NCBI RefSeq assembly: GCF_000689415.1 | Contig: NZ_HG322950.1 | Coordinates: forward strand, 1,178,001 to 1,242,000 | DNA: 64,000 nt | From: Pseudomonas knackmussii B13 | Lineage (GTDB): Bacteria > Pseudomonadota > Gammaproteobacteria > Pseudomonadales > Pseudomonadaceae | Reading direction: 5' to 3' | In this document: positions 6,916 to 16,803 of the stretch, in pieces | Layout: every line of letters starts with the position of its first letter | How positions within the stretch are numbered: position 1 is the first letter of the stretch | Made by a program: the position numbers and the translations under genes | The notes under the pieces: generated by a model | What the model saw: only the letters and a program-made list of their open reading frames with translations | The model's database searches: none | What the model was told of the DNA's origin: nothing

Positions 6916-7821
6916 CTACAGGTCCGCAGTGGCTCTTCCACCCACCAAAACCCCCCGCTCCCGCTCACACAACCCCACCAAAAAGTCCCAAACCAACCGC
7001 AACCTTACCGAGCGATGGAGTTCGCGCCGCGTACACATCCAATACTCCCGCTCGATGAATTCCTCCGGCAGCACCGGCACCAGCTTCGGGTCGTGCAGGC
7101 CCATGTATTGGGGGAGGATCGCTATGCCCACGCCGGCCTGGGCTGCTTGTTGCTGGGCTACGACGCTGGTGCTGCGGAACACCACTTGCGGGTGGCGGCA
7201 GAAGCTGTGGTGGAACATCAGTTCCTGGCTGAACAGCAGGTCGTCCACGTAGCCGATCCATTGGTGCCGGTTGAGGTCTTCGCGGTTGCGCAGCGGCGGG
7301 GCTTTTTCCAGGTAGCCGGGGCTGGCGAACAGGCTCAGGCGGTAGCGGGTCAGGCGGCGGCTGATCAGTTGGTCGGCGTTGGGTTTTTCCAGGGTTATCG
7401 CGATGTCCGCTTCGCGGTTGGTGATGCTGACGAAGCGCGGCACCGAGACCAGTTCCAGCTCAAGGCCCGGGTATTGGCGCATCAGCTCGCCCAGGCGGGG
7501 GGCGAGGAACATGGTGCCCAGCCCTTCGGTCACGCCCAGGCGGACCTGGCCGAGCGGGCTGATGCTCTGGCTCATTTCCTCCTGGGCGAGGAGGGCGGTG
7601 TTTTCCATCGCTTCGGCGTGCTTGAGCAGGGCCAGGCCCGCCGGGGTGAGCTGGTAGCCGCCGGTGTGCTGGGCGAACAGCTGGGTGCCGAGGTCGCGCT
7701 CGATGGCCTCGATGTGCCGGGCCACGGTGGCGTGGGTGGTGTTGAGGCGCTTGGCGGCGGTCAGCAGGCGGCCGCTGCGGTGCAGCTCAAGCAGATAGCG
7801 CAGGTCGTTCCAATCGAACAT
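6916..7821 (-). CDS. LysR-family transcriptional regulator
   Basis: 301 residues. An N-terminal winged helix (WNDLRYLLELHRSGRLLTAAKRLNTTHATVARHIEAIERDLGTQLF, residues 4-49) is followed by a periplasmic-binding-protein-like effector domain (from about 90, GQVRLGVTEGLGTMFLAPRLGELMRQYPGLELELV). It is divergent from the GMC oxidoreductase, with about 110 bp between start codons, so it probably controls that gene and the downstream transporter. The spacer contains an imperfect inverted pair, GCGAAAACGA at 7837 and TCGTTTTTTTATCGC at 7868, that could belong to its binding site. The effector is unknown. Confidence 0.88.
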   Translation of the reverse strand: MFDWNDLRYLLELHRSGRLLTAAKRLNTTHATVARHIEAIERDLGTQLFAQHTGGYQLTPAGLALLKHAEAMENTALLAQEEMSQSISPLGQVRLGVTEGLGTMFLAPRLGELMRQYPGLELELVSVPRFVSITNREADIAITLEKPNADQLISRRLTRYRLSLFASPGYLEKAPPLRNREDLNRHQWIGYVDDLLFSQELMFHHSFCRHPQVVFRSTSVVAQQQAAQAGVGIAILPQYMGLHDPKLVPVLPEEFIEREYWMCTRRELHRSVRLRLVWDFLVGLCERERGVLVGGRATADL

Positions 7822-7931
7822 GTCTGATCCCGTTGTGCGAAAACGAGCAGCAGCTGCCCCGAAATGTTCGTTTTTTTATCGCGAATGAGCGACTAGCCTC
7901 AAGCGGCGCAGAACAACAACAAGAGATCGCC

Positions 7932-9590
7932 ATGCCCCAGGCACTGGAATCGTTCGACTACCTGATCGTCGGTGCCGGCCCCGCCGGTTGCCTGCTGGCC
8001 AACCGCCTCTCCGCCGACCCGGCCAACCGCGTGCTGCTCATCGAAGCCGGCGGGCCGGACAACTACCCGTGGATCCACATCCCGGTCGGCTACCTCTACT
8101 GCATCGGCAACCCGCGCACCGACTGGTGCTTCGACACCGAGTCCGTCCCCGGCCTCAACGGCCGCGCCATCAAGTACCCGCGCGGTCGCGTGCTGGGCGG
8201 CTGTTCGTCGATCAACGGGATGATCTACATGCGCGGCCAGGCCCGCGACTACGACGGCTGGGTGGCCGAGGGCAACGCCGGCTGGGGCTGGAACGACCTG
8301 CTGCCGCTGTTCCTCGGCATGGAGGATCACTTCGCCGGCGACAGCTCGCTGCACCACGGCGGCGGCGAGTGGCGGGTGGAGCAGCAGCGGCTTTCCTGGG
8401 AAATCCTCGACGCCTTCCGCGACGCGGCGGCGCAGACCGGCATCGCTTCGGTGGACGACTTCAACGGCGGCGACAACGAAGGCTGTGGATACTTCCAGGT
8501 CAACCAGCGCGCCGGCGTGCGCTGGAATGCGTCCAAGGCCTTCCTGCGGTCGATCATGGATCGCCCGAACCTGATGGTGCTGACGAATGTGGAAGCGCAG
8601 CGGCTGATCCTCGAAAACGGCCGCGCCTGTGGTTTGGAAGTGGATTGGCAAGGCGCGCGGCGTGAACTGCGCGCTCGCCGCGAGGTGATCCTCTGTGCCG
8701 GCGCCATCGGCTCGCCGACCTTGCTGCAGCGCTCCGGCATCGGCCCGCGCGGGCTGCTGGAGAAGCTCGGCATCGGTGTGCGCCACGAGCTGGCCGGCGT
8801 CGGCGAGAACCTGCAAGACCACCTGCAATTGCGCCTGATCTACCGCATCGAAGGCGCGCGCACGCTGAACCGCATCGCCGCCACGCCCTGGGGCAAGGTC
8901 GGCATGGGCCTGGAGTACCTGTTCAAGCGCAGCGGCCCGCTGTCCATGGCGCCTAGCCAGTTGGGCGCCTTCGCCAAGTCCGACCCGTCGCAGGCTTCGG
9001 CGAACCTCGAATACCACGTGCAGCCGCTGTCGCTGGAGCGCTTCGGCGAGCCGCTGCACGCCTTCCCGGCATTCACCGCATCGGTCTGCGACCTGCGCCC
9101 GCTGAGCCGGGGCAGCGTGCAGATTCGCAGCGCCGATGCGCGCGACAAGCCGCTGATCCAGCCGAACTACCTGAGTCATCCACAGGACCTGAAGGTCGCC
9201 GCCGACGCCATCCGCCTGACCCGCCGCATCGCCGCCGCGCCCGCCCTGGCGCGCTACCGGCCGGAGGAGTTCAAGCCCGGCCCCGCATTCGCGACCGAAG
9301 AGGACCTGCACCGCGCGGCGGCGGACATCGGCACCACCATCTTCCACCCGGCCGGTACTTGCCGGATGGGGCAGGGCGCGAGCGCGGTGGTCGACAGCCA
9401 GCTGCGCGTGCAAGGCATCCCCGGCCTGCGCATCGCCGACGCGTCGATCATGCCCACGCTCACGTCCGGCAACAGCTGCTCGCCGGTGCTGGTGATCGCC
9501 GAGAAGGCCGCGCGGATGATCCTGGCCGATGCGGCGCGCCGCGCCGAGGTCATTCCCATCGCTGGTCGGGAGGTGAAGGTCCCGTCCTGA
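7932..9590 (+). CDS. GMC-family FAD-dependent oxidoreductase (choline/alcohol dehydrogenase type)
   Basis: 552-residue flavoprotein predicted to oxidise an alcohol. The FAD dinucleotide fold is FDYLIVGAGPAGCLLANRLS near residue 8, with the ADP-binding acidic end LLIEAGGPDN. GMC signature 1 is seen as YPRGRVLGGCSSINGMIYMRG and signature 2 as GAIGSPTLLQRSGIGP. The C-terminal active-site region FHPAGTCRMG...ADASIMPTLTSGNSCSPVLVIAEKAA contains the catalytic His and Asn. The start is ATG 7932, since the frame extends upstream to 7833 without a good ribosome site. The transporter gene follows by about 115 bp, so the pair likely imports and oxidises the same substrate. Confidence 0.9.
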   Translation: MPQALESFDYLIVGAGPAGCLLANRLSADPANRVLLIEAGGPDNYPWIHIPVGYLYCIGNPRTDWCFDTESVPGLNGRAIKYPRGRVLGGCSSINGMIYMRGQARDYDGWVAEGNAGWGWNDLLPLFLGMEDHFAGDSSLHHGGGEWRVEQQRLSWEILDAFRDAAAQTGIASVDDFNGGDNEGCGYFQVNQRAGVRWNASKAFLRSIMDRPNLMVLTNVEAQRLILENGRACGLEVDWQGARRELRARREVILCAGAIGSPTLLQRSGIGPRGLLEKLGIGVRHELAGVGENLQDHLQLRLIYRIEGARTLNRIAATPWGKVGMGLEYLFKRSGPLSMAPSQLGAFAKSDPSQASANLEYHVQPLSLERFGEPLHAFPAFTASVCDLRPLSRGSVQIRSADARDKPLIQPNYLSHPQDLKVAADAIRLTRRIAAAPALARYRPEEFKPGPAFATEEDLHRAAADIGTTIFHPAGTCRMGQGASAVVDSQLRVQGIPGLRIADASIMPTLTSGNSCSPVLVIAEKAARMILADAARRAEVIPIAGREVKVPS

Positions 9591-9705
9591 CGGCGATCCC
9601 GCCGGGACGGTTGCACGGAAAACCAGCGTCGCGCGGCCCACGGGCCGTGGCGGTCGAGGCTGAGACAACAACAAGAACAGCCCCCACAGGGGCAGGAGAG
9701 CCGCA

Positions 9706-11325
9706 ATGACCGATTTCGCACAGCCCCAGTCGTTCGAGCGGGGGAAATCCAGCAGTCGCGACGAGCGCAAGGTGATCTTCGCCTCGTCGCTGGGCACCGT
9801 CTTCGAGTGGTACGACTTCTTCCTCTACGGATCGCTGGCGGCGGTCATCAGCAAGCAGTTCTTCGCCGGGGTCAACGACACCACCGCGTTCATCTTCGCC
9901 CTGCTGGCCTTCGCCGCCGGCTTCCTGGTGCGGCCCTTCGGTGCGCTGGTGTTCGGCCGCCTGGGCGACATGATCGGGCGCAAGTACACCTTCCTCGTGA
10001 CCATATTGCTGATGGGCCTGTCGACCTTCGGCGTCGGCCTGCTGCCGTCCTACGCCACCATCGGCGTGGCCGCGCCCATCGTGCTCATCGTTCTGCGTCT
10101 GCTGCAGGGCCTGGCGCTGGGCGGGGAGTACGGCGGCGCGGCGATCTATGTCGCCGAGCACGCCCCGGCCGGCAAGCGCGGCGCCTACACCGCGTGGATT
10201 CAATGCACCGCCACCGGCGGCCTGCTGCTGTCGCTGCTGGTGATCTGGGCCTGCCGGCAGTTCACCGGGCCCGAATTCGAGACCTGGGGCTGGCGCGTGC
10301 CGTTCCTGCTGTCGATCGTGCTGCTGGCGATCTCCACCTGGATTCGCCTGTCGATGCAGGAGTCGCCGGCGTTCCTGAAGATGAAAGCCGAGGGCAAGGT
10401 GAGCAAGGCGCCGCTGACCGAGTCGTTCACCAACTGGAGCAACCTGAAGATCGTGCTGACCGCGCTGTTCAGCATCAACGCCGGGCAGGCGGTGACCTTC
10501 TACGCCGCGCAGTTCTACGTGATGTTCTTCCTCACCCAGGTGCTCAAGGTCGACCCGGCGCTGTCCAACGTGCTGCTGATCATCTCGCTGGTGATTGGCG
10601 CGCCGATGTTCGTGTTCGCCGGCTGGATATCCGACAAGGTCGGCCGCAAGCCGGTGCTGGTCACCGGGCTGCTGCTGGCCACGCTGTTCTACTTCCCGCT
10701 GTTCAAGGCCCTGACCCACTACGCCAACCCGCAGATCGATGCGGCCACCCGACAGGCGCCGGTGGTGGTGATGGCGGACCCGGCGACCTGCACCTTCCAG
10801 TTCGATCCGGTGGGCAAGGCCAAATTCGACAGCCCCTGCGACAAGGCCAAGACCCTGCTGGTGAAAGGCGGCGTGCCCTACAGCACCCAGGCCGCGCCGG
10901 CCGGCAGCGCGCTGGTGGTGAGCGTGGGCGAGAAGCGTATCGAGGGCTTCGACGCCGCCGCACTCGGCGCGGCTGTGAAGGAGGCCGGCTACCCGACCCA
11001 GGCCGACCCGGCGCTGGTGAACCGGCCGATGGTGGTCGCCATCATCGTCGCGCTGATCTTCATCGCCACCTGCTGCTACGGCCCGCTGGCGGCGCTGATG
11101 GTCGAGCTGTTCCCGACGCGCATCCGCTACACCTCGCTGTCGCTGCCGTACCACATCGGCAACGGCTGGTTCGGCGGGCTGCTGCCGACCCTGTCGTTCG
11201 CCCTGGTGGTGTACACCGGCGACATCTTCTACGGCCTCTGGTACCCGGTGCTGGTCACCGCCTTCAGCCTGGTCTGCGCGCTGCTGTTCCTGCGTGAGAC
11301 GCGGCATAACGACATTCACGCTTGA
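9706..11325 (+). CDS. MFS transporter, metabolite:H+ symporter (MHS) family
   Basis: 539 residues, about 12 membrane helices. MHS features are SSLGTVFEWYDFFLYGSLAAVI near residue 27, the MFS loop GRLGDMIGRKYTF after helix 2, and LRLLQGLALGGEYGGAAIYVAEHAPAGKRG. A second MFS-type loop is DKVGRKPVLV. Unusually, about 95 residues (roughly 345-440) with two cysteines (PATCTFQF, DSPCDKAK) are inserted in the C-terminal half, giving a large extracytoplasmic loop. The family imports carboxylates, sugars or osmolytes such as proline/betaine. The substrate is unknown but probably that of the adjoining GMC oxidase. Confidence 0.88.
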   Translation: MTDFAQPQSFERGKSSSRDERKVIFASSLGTVFEWYDFFLYGSLAAVISKQFFAGVNDTTAFIFALLAFAAGFLVRPFGALVFGRLGDMIGRKYTFLVTILLMGLSTFGVGLLPSYATIGVAAPIVLIVLRLLQGLALGGEYGGAAIYVAEHAPAGKRGAYTAWIQCTATGGLLLSLLVIWACRQFTGPEFETWGWRVPFLLSIVLLAISTWIRLSMQESPAFLKMKAEGKVSKAPLTESFTNWSNLKIVLTALFSINAGQAVTFYAAQFYVMFFLTQVLKVDPALSNVLLIISLVIGAPMFVFAGWISDKVGRKPVLVTGLLLATLFYFPLFKALTHYANPQIDAATRQAPVVVMADPATCTFQFDPVGKAKFDSPCDKAKTLLVKGGVPYSTQAAPAGSALVVSVGEKRIEGFDAAALGAAVKEAGYPTQADPALVNRPMVVAIIVALIFIATCCYGPLAALMVELFPTRIRYTSLSLPYHIGNGWFGGLLPTLSFALVVYTGDIFYGLWYPVLVTAFSLVCALLFLRETRHNDIHA

Positions 11326-11348
11326 GACGAAAAGAACCCTCTCCCCAA

Positions 11349-11372
11349 CCCTCTCCCGCAAGCGGGAGAGGG
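11349..11372. terminator. GC-rich hairpin after the MHS transporter
   Basis: Perfect 11-bp stem CCCTCTCCCGC / GCGGGAGAGGG with an AA loop, 24 bp after the transporter stop. There is no T-run, so it may be a Rho-independent-like stabiliser or a repeat rather than a true terminator. Confidence 0.4.
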
Positions 11373-11401
11373 GGCTGTTGGGCATCATCCTGTAGGAGAT
11401 T

Positions 11402-12352
11402 CTATGTCAATGACGGCTCCTGCTTTGGAGGCTGGTAGCTGGTCTGGGATTGCATCAGGGCAAAGGCAATTCGGGCCAATTTGCGGGCGAGGATAGTCAG
11501 GGCCTCGATCTTCTTCAGGCCGCGCGCCAGGTAGCTTTGGTAAAGGGCCTGCCAGCGCTGCGTGCGCGCTGCCGCCATGGCCGCGTTGTGGAGCAGCCGA
11601 CGGATTTCAGGGTCCCCTTGCTTGGTCAGCTTTCGTCGGCCGCTATAGCGGCCGGACTCCTTGAGCCGCACATCCAATCCGATAAAGGCGATGAAGGCAT
11701 CGCTATTGCGAAAACGTCCCCGCAGAAATGCCAGGTTCAGGGCCGCTGCCGTCAGCGGTCCGATCCCTTCGATGGCCTGGCAGCGCTTGCTTTGCTCCAT
11801 TAGGCCAGCCTCTCGCAGCGCCTGTTGAATCTCTTTCTCCAGGCGTGACTCCAGTGTGGCCATTTGCTTGAGAACAGGCTTTAGCGCCTTGGCCAAGGAG
11901 CGATCCTGGGAAAAGCTCTGGCGCAACGAGATGGCGCTACGGACCAGTGCAGCACGCCGATGCAGCAGTGTCTGCAGGCGGCAGTAGGCCTTGCTCGGCG
12001 GCTGCCAAGGCTCCAGTTGCGCTTGTTCGTGGGTCAGGTAACGGGCCAGCAGCAGGGCATCGCTGCGATCATCCTTGTTTCGCCCACCAATCCCCTTGCG
12101 GTAGTTGCTCAGGCGAAAGCCATTGATGACGTAGATCCGATGTCCCCGCGCATGCGCCAGGGTCGCAACATCCATGTGATAGGTGCTGGTCGCTTCGATC
12201 GCGATGGCGCAGCAGGGAGGGAGGGTTTTCAGCCAGGCCTTGATAGTGCGGACGTCATTGGCCAGTTCGAATACCTCGCCCGAGCGTGTATCGCAGAGGC
12301 TCAGCGACTCCTTGGCGACATCGATACCGATAACCGGAACTTGGCTTGTCAT
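11402..12352 (-). CDS. IS110-family DEDD transposase, copy A
   Basis: 316-residue recombinase. The N-terminal RuvC-like DEDD part shows GIDVAKESLSL (Asp), AIEATSTYH (Glu) and NKDDRSDALLLARY (two Asp). The C-terminal Tnp_20 part has AIEGIGPLTAAALNL and FIAFIGLDVRLKESGRYSGRRKLTKQGDPEIRRLL, with the catalytic Ser in the ESGRYSG segment. The start is ATG 12352, preceded by GGAG. The frame is open further upstream, but that part is the non-coding RNA region. The protein is identical to that of copy B. Confidence 0.92.
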   Translation of the reverse strand: MTSQVPVIGIDVAKESLSLCDTRSGEVFELANDVRTIKAWLKTLPPCCAIAIEATSTYHMDVATLAHARGHRIYVINGFRLSNYRKGIGGRNKDDRSDALLLARYLTHEQAQLEPWQPPSKAYCRLQTLLHRRAALVRSAISLRQSFSQDRSLAKALKPVLKQMATLESRLEKEIQQALREAGLMEQSKRCQAIEGIGPLTAAALNLAFLRGRFRNSDAFIAFIGLDVRLKESGRYSGRRKLTKQGDPEIRRLLHNAAMAAARTQRWQALYQSYLARGLKKIEALTILARKLARIAFALMQSQTSYQPPKQEPSLT

Positions 12353-12363
12353 GGGGTTCTCCG

Positions 12364-12559
12364 ACAGTGAAGATGGTCCAACCTGTCGGGAGCTCACATT
12401 GGCGCAGGCTTGCCGGTATTGTCGGTTTGAGCGGCTACTCAATCCGATGGATTCCTTATCGGCGCTTGTCGTGAGCGGGTGGGTGGGGGAAGTCTCCTAC
12501 CGTCTGGCTTGCAGAAGCGGATCTTGTCCCTCCACACCCCGACAGGTTCCTACCCTAAC
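12364..12559 (-). ncRNA. Putative bridge (seek) RNA of IS110 copy A
   Basis: Non-coding end upstream of the transposase, where IS110-group elements encode their guide RNA. On the minus strand a G-rich arm and a C-rich arm form a stem around an internal loop. Its 5' side (12516-12523) reads GATCCGCT and its 3' side (12494-12500) reads GTAGGAG, with a TCTG-CAAGC-CAGA hairpin between them. These match the left half and the complement of the right half of the REP target. The limits are approximate. Confidence 0.6.
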
Positions 12560-12567
12560 GCCATACA

Positions 12568-12770
12568 AGCGGATCTCATCCGCGAAGATCCCCGCGCCGA
12601 TGTCTGCCTGTAGGAGCGCGCCATGCGCGCGAATCGCGGCCATGGGCCGCTCCTACAGGTTCAGGTCGTCCGTAGGGCGCATAACCGCGTTCGCGGTTAT
12701 GCGCCGCCACCCGGCACAAAACGGCGGATAACCCCTTCGGGGTTATTCGCCCTACAAGAGCCGCCCCAAT
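12568..12770. repeat. REP cluster next to IS110 copy A
   Basis: Three palindrome types in a row. First is the half REP interrupted by the IS (CGCGGATGAGATCCGC, reverse strand). Second is 12608-12659, whose ends TGTAGGAGC and GCTCCTACA enclose GCGCCATGCGCGC and CGCGGCCATGGGCC. Third is 12671-12755, a pair of hairpins, GCATAACCG...CGGTTATGC and GGATAACCCC...GGGGTTATTC. No gene is present. Confidence 0.75.
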
Positions 12771-12772
12771 GA

Positions 12773-12810
12773 AAAACGCCGTTTCCCCCTCGCGGAGGAA
12801 ACGGCGTTTT
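12773..12810. terminator. Strong bidirectional terminator
   Basis: Perfect 14-bp stem AAAACGCCGTTTCC / GGAAACGGCGTTTT with a GC-rich loop, flanked by A and T runs. It lies 18 bp beyond the stop of the glycosyltransferase gene and would end its transcription. Confidence 0.85.
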
Positions 12811-12828
12811 GGCTTGTGTGAGCAGCGA

Positions 12829-14280
12829 TCAGGAGGCGGGCGCGGCCGGGACCTGGGCGACGTTGCTGCCCGCCGTGCACGACTTGCCGAGCAGTACCGC
12901 TTGCAGGCCCTTGTGCTTGCTCAAGTACTTGGGAATCTGCGCGCTGACGCAACGCGGGTCGATGTTCAGCTCCGGCGGCAGGTCGCCGCGGATGAACAGC
13001 AGGCCCTCGTCGATGCCCAGCAGGTCGGCGGGGGTGATGATCTTCACCTGGCGGCCGGCGTAGTAGACGAGGCGCATGTCCGGCAGCTCCAGGCTGTAGA
13101 TCTGCAGCTGGGGATAAGCCTCGGCGGCGCGGGTGATCTGCGGCATGGCGTGCAGGCGGTAGCCGTAGACCTTCTTCATGGCCAGGCCGTAGAAGGCGAC
13201 GAAGCCAGCCAGCAGCACCAGCGGGAACCAGGTCATCAGCTTGCGCTTCCAGCCGGCCAGCGGCTCCAGCACCTGGGTCCAGTGCCAGGCGATCAGGACG
13301 GCCAGCGCCGGGTAGGTCGGCAGCAGGTACTTGGCGTGCTTGTCGCTGAACAGCGAGAACACCACCAGCGGCACCAGCACGGCGCAGGCGAGCAGCAGCA
13401 GGCGCGGGTCCTGGCGGATCTGCCGCCACAGCTGCAGCGGGCGGAAGAACAGCAGCAGGCAGAAGGGCGCGAAGTCGCCGGCGATGTACAGCAGGTAGGC
13501 GTACCAGTGGTCTGCGCCCTGGCCGCCGATCTTGTCGACGATGTCCTGCTTGAAGATCGCCTTCCACACGTCGAAGCCTTCGTGGGCGGTGACGGCGGCG
13601 TACCAGACGATGCCGAGGAACAGCGCGATCAGCCAGCCGGGCACGTCGCACAGGTACTGGCGGCCACGCTCCGGGCGGCGGATGAGGGTGAACACCAGCA
13701 CCGGCAGGGTCACCAGCAGCAGTGCCACCGGGCCCTTGCTGAGCAGTGCGCCGCCCAGCAGCAGGTAGCTGAGCAGCGACCAGCGGCGGCGGCCGTCGAC
13801 GAACAGGTAGATCCAGGCGCAGAGCAGCGAGAGGAAGCAGAAGCCGGTCAGCGAGCTTTCGATCTCGGCGCTGCGGGCGAACAGGCTGAAGGTGGCGTTG
13901 GCGCCGAGGATGATCGCGCTGTACAGGCCTAGCGCGCGGCCGCCGATGCGGTTACCGCAGTAGAAGGCGCCGGCGATGGAGGCCAGGCCGAAGATGGCCG
14001 AGGGCAGGCGCACGGTCAGTTCAGAGACGCCCCCGAACAGGTACGTGGGGATCAGCGCCAGCCAGTAGAACAGCGGCGGCTTGGCCAGGTAGAGCTCGCC
14101 GTTCATGCGCGGCAGCAGCCAGTCGTGGGCGACGAACATCTCGCGCACGGTCACCGCGCGGCGGGCTTCGTTGGTGCTCAGCAGGGCGAGGTCGCCGATG
14201 CCCCAGAAGCACAGCAGCACCAGCAATGCGAGCGTGACGAGCAGCCAGACCCGACGCTCCAGTTCGACCTTGACCTGCAT
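12829..14280 (-). CDS. ArnT-like PMT-family glycosyltransferase
   Basis: 483-residue integral inner-membrane protein with about 10-12 helices. It resembles ArnT/protein-O-mannosyltransferase enzymes, which move a sugar from a lipid carrier to lipid A or protein on the periplasmic face. The first periplasmic loop carries DLALLSTNEARRAVTVREMF, followed by PRMNGELYLAKPPLFYWLALIPTYLFG and LTVRLPSAIFGLASIAG, the standard PMT signature. LLSKGPVALLLV and FSLFSDKHAKYLLPTYPALAVLIAW fit the later helices. The soluble C-terminal tail is about 110 residues, shorter than in true ArnT. No arn genes are nearby, so the acceptor is unknown. It ends at a strong terminator. Confidence 0.82.
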   Translation of the reverse strand: MQVKVELERRVWLLVTLALLVLLCFWGIGDLALLSTNEARRAVTVREMFVAHDWLLPRMNGELYLAKPPLFYWLALIPTYLFGGVSELTVRLPSAIFGLASIAGAFYCGNRIGGRALGLYSAIILGANATFSLFARSAEIESSLTGFCFLSLLCAWIYLFVDGRRRWSLLSYLLLGGALLSKGPVALLLVTLPVLVFTLIRRPERGRQYLCDVPGWLIALFLGIVWYAAVTAHEGFDVWKAIFKQDIVDKIGGQGADHWYAYLLYIAGDFAPFCLLLFFRPLQLWRQIRQDPRLLLLACAVLVPLVVFSLFSDKHAKYLLPTYPALAVLIAWHWTQVLEPLAGWKRKLMTWFPLVLLAGFVAFYGLAMKKVYGYRLHAMPQITRAAEAYPQLQIYSLELPDMRLVYYAGRQVKIITPADLLGIDEGLLFIRGDLPPELNIDPRCVSAQIPKYLSKHKGLQAVLLGKSCTAGSNVAQVPAAPAS

Positions 14281-14392
14281 GTAGCGACCTCTTTTCGTTG
14301 ACCGAATCCCTGGCCGGCGCGCAGAGCCGCCGGCGTCCGGCGGCTAGGGTACACGGGCGGCGTGAAAGCGGTGTGAAGATTCGCGATGGCGC

Positions 14393-16756
14393 TCAGAACA
14401 ACGCCAGCTGGCGATTGATCAGGCGGGTGAAGTCGTCGTCGACGAAGGGCAGGATGGCGTCGGCCACCGGCTGCAGCTGGCGGCTCAGGTAGTGCTCGTA
14501 GTCGATGGGCGAGCGCAGGTTTTCCAGCGGCTCGGGGCCGGCGGTGGTGATCAGGTAGCTGATCCAGCCGCCGTGCTGGTACTGCAGCGGCCGCCCCAGG
14601 CTCTGGTTGTATTCGTCGGCGGCGCGGGCCGCGCGCACGTGCGGCGGGACGTTGCGTTCGTAGTCGTCCAGGCGCCGGCGCAGGCGCTTGCGGTAGACGA
14701 GCAGCTCGTCCAGCTCGCCGGCCAGGGTCTGGCGCACGTACTCGCGCACATAGTCCTGGTAGGGCTGGCGCTTGAAGATGCGCTCGTAGAGCTCCTGCTG
14801 GAAGCGCTGGGCCAGCGGCGACCAGTCGGTGCGCACCGTTTCCAGGCCCTTGAAGACCATTTCCGTGCTGCCGTCGGCGCGCTGCACCAGGCCTGCGTAG
14901 CGCTTCTTGCTGCCTTCCTCGGCGCCGCGAATGGTCGGCATGAGGAAGCGCCGGTAGTGGGTTTCGTACTGCAGCTCCAGGGCGCTTTCCAGGCCGAATT
15001 CGTCGCGCAGGTGCTGCTTCCACCAGCCGTTGACCCGCTGCACCAGCGCGCGGCCGATGCGCTCGGCGTCCTCCTCCGCGTGGGCACGGCCGAGCCAGAC
15101 GAAGGTGGAGTCGGTGTCGCCGTAGATCACCTGGTGCCCTTCGGCTTCGATCAGCTCGCGGGTGCGGCGCATGATCTGGTGCCCGCGCATGGTGATGGAC
15201 GAGGCGAGGCGCGGGTCGAAGAAGCGGCAGCCGCTGGAGCCGAGCACGCCATAGAAGGAGTTCATGATGATCTTCAGCGCCTGGGACAGCGGTTTGTTGC
15301 CCTCGCGCTTGGCGGCGTCGCGGCTCTGCCACACGCGCTCGACCATCGCCGGCAGGCAGTGCGTGCTGCGCGAGAAGCGGGCGCCGCGGAAGCCTTCCAC
15401 CGAGTGCTCGTCGTCCGGCTGGCGCAGGCCCTCGACCAGGCCCACCGGGTCGATCAGGAAGCTGCGGATGATCGAGGGGTACAGGCTCTTGTAGTCGAGC
15501 ACCAGCACCGACTCGTAGAGGTCGGGCCGCGAGTCCATGACGAAGCCGCCGGGGCTCGCTTCCGGGGCCTTGCCGCCGAGGTTCGGCGCGACGAAGCCCA
15601 GGCGGTGCATGGCTGGCAGGTACAGGTGGGTGAAGGCCGCCACCGAGCCGCCGCTGCGGTCGGCGGGCAGGCCGGTGACGCTGGCGCGTTCGAGGAGGAA
15701 GTGGAGGATGCCGGTCTTCTCGAAGATGCGCGTGACCAGCTCGCAGTCCTTGAGGTTGTAGTGGGCGAGCGCGGGCTTGTCCTCGGCGAACTTGCGGTCG
15801 ATCTCGGCCATGCGGTCGTAGGGGTTGTCGATCGCCTTGCCTTCGCCGAGCAGGGTCTGCGCCACGCTTTCCAGGCTGAAGGAGGGGAAGCTCCAGGTCG
15901 CCGAGCGCAGCGCCTCGATGCCGTCGATGATCAGCCGCCCGGCGGCCGAGGCGAAGTAGTGGTTGTTGCCGCTGCCGTGCTGCCGCCAGCCCATGGGCTC
16001 GCCGTCGCGGCCCAGGCGCAGGGGAATCTTCAGCCGCTCGGCGTGATCGCGCAGCACGCGCAGGTCGAACTGCACCAGGTTCCAGCCGATGATCGCGTCG
16101 GGGTCGTGCTCGGCCAGCCACTGGTTGAGGCGTTCGAGCATCTCGCCCCGGCTGTCGCAGTAGGCGAGGTCGAAGTCCAGCCAGGAGGCGTCGCCGTTGG
16201 CCGGGCCGAGCATGTACACCTGGCGCTGGCCGCAGCCTTCGAGGGCGATGGAGTAGAGGTTGCCGCGGATGTCGGTCTCGATGTCGAGGGACACCAGCTT
16301 CAGCGTGGGCCGGTAGTCGGGTGCCGGCTTGAGCTGCGCATCGATCAGCACGCCCTCGGCATCGGCGGTGCCGCTGAAACTGACCGGCGCGGTGATGAAG
16401 CGCTCCATCAGGTAGCGCTCGGGCGGGCGGACGTCCGCCTCCAGCACCTCGATGCCGGCGGAGCGCAGGCGCTTGTCGAGGTCCATCAGCTGGCGATGCT
16501 GCTGGCAGTAAAGACCGAGCACCGGCCGCTGCTCGAAGTCGCGCAGGCCGAGCGGGCGCAGTTCGACGCCGGTTTCGTTCTTGAGCTGATGCTCTGCGCG
16601 GGCGCGCTGTTCGGCGGGGATGAAGGCGACCGAGGTTTGAATCGGCAAGCGCAAGCGACGCGGCCCGGCATCGGTGGCCAGCCAGAACTCCACCTCGGTG
16701 CCGGCGGGCGTATCGCGCCAATGCCGGGTGAGGACGAAGCCTTGTTGTGCAGCCAC
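14393..16756 (-). CDS. polB: DNA polymerase II (family B)
   Basis: 787-residue repair and translesion polymerase with proofreading exonuclease. Exo I is visible as VSLDIETDI (about residue 154). Exo II lies around [15 protein letters not shown] and Exo III around [13 protein letters not shown]. Polymerase motif A is [18 protein letters not shown], motif B lies around [11 protein letters not shown], and motif C is [13 protein letters not shown]. The length matches E. coli PolB (783). In E. coli polB is SOS-controlled; I did not find a clear LexA box in the short REP-filled spacer upstream. The glycosyltransferase follows by 112 bp on the same strand but is probably separate. Confidence 0.95.
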   Translation of the reverse strand: MAAQQGFVLTRHWRDTPAGTEVEFWLATDAGPRRLRLPIQTSVAFIPAEQRARAEHQLKNETGVELRPLGLRDFEQRPVLGLYCQQHRQLMDLDKRLRSAGIEVLEADVRPPERYLMERFITAPVSFSGTADAEGVLIDAQLKPAPDYRPTLKLVSLDIETDIRGNLYSIALEGCGQRQVYMLGPANGDASWLDFDLAYCDSRGEMLERLNQWLAEHDPDAIIGWNLVQFDLRVLRDHAERLKIPLRLGRDGEPMGWRQHGSGNNHYFASAAGRLIIDGIEALRSATWSFPSFSLESVAQTLLGEGKAIDNPYDRMAEIDRKFAEDKPALAHYNLKDCELVTRIFEKTGILHFLLERASVTGLPADRSGGSVAAFTHLYLPAMHRLGFVAPNLGGKAPEASPGGFVMDSRPDLYESVLVLDYKSLYPSIIRSFLIDPVGLVEGLRQPDDEHSVEGFRGARFSRSTHCLPAMVERVWQSRDAAKREGNKPLSQALKIIMNSFYGVLGSSGCRFFDPRLASSITMRGHQIMRRTRELIEAEGHQVIYGDTDSTFVWLGRAHAEEDAERIGRALVQRVNGWWKQHLRDEFGLESALELQYETHYRRFLMPTIRGAEEGSKKRYAGLVQRADGSTEMVFKGLETVRTDWSPLAQRFQQELYERIFKRQPYQDYVREYVRQTLAGELDELLVYRKRLRRRLDDYERNVPPHVRAARAADEYNQSLGRPLQYQHGGWISYLITTAGPEPLENLRSPIDYEHYLSRQLQPVADAILPFVDDDFTRLINRQLALF

Positions 16757-16803
16757 CGGGGGACCTCAGGGAAGAATCGATCAGACCGCCATTCTACCGG
16801 AGC

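Larger units (their letters stand above)
11397..12567 (-). mobile_element. IS110-group insertion sequence, copy A (1171 bp)
   Basis: Boundaries were set by comparison with the inverted copy at 55522-56692. The two are collinear over 1171 bp, with at least three synonymous differences. Both ends are bounded by the dinucleotide CT on the transposase strand: CT before TGTATGGCG at the left end, and GAATCT at the right end followed by CCTAC. Removing the element rebuilds a REP, GATGAGATCCGCT joined to CCTAC. There is no target duplication beyond the CT core and no terminal inverted repeat, as expected for the IS110 group. Confidence 0.9.

Noticed and set aside
12353..12442. 30-residue N-terminal extension of the IS110 transposase
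   Set aside because: GGAG lies just before ATG 12352 and the extension overlaps the putative guide RNA.
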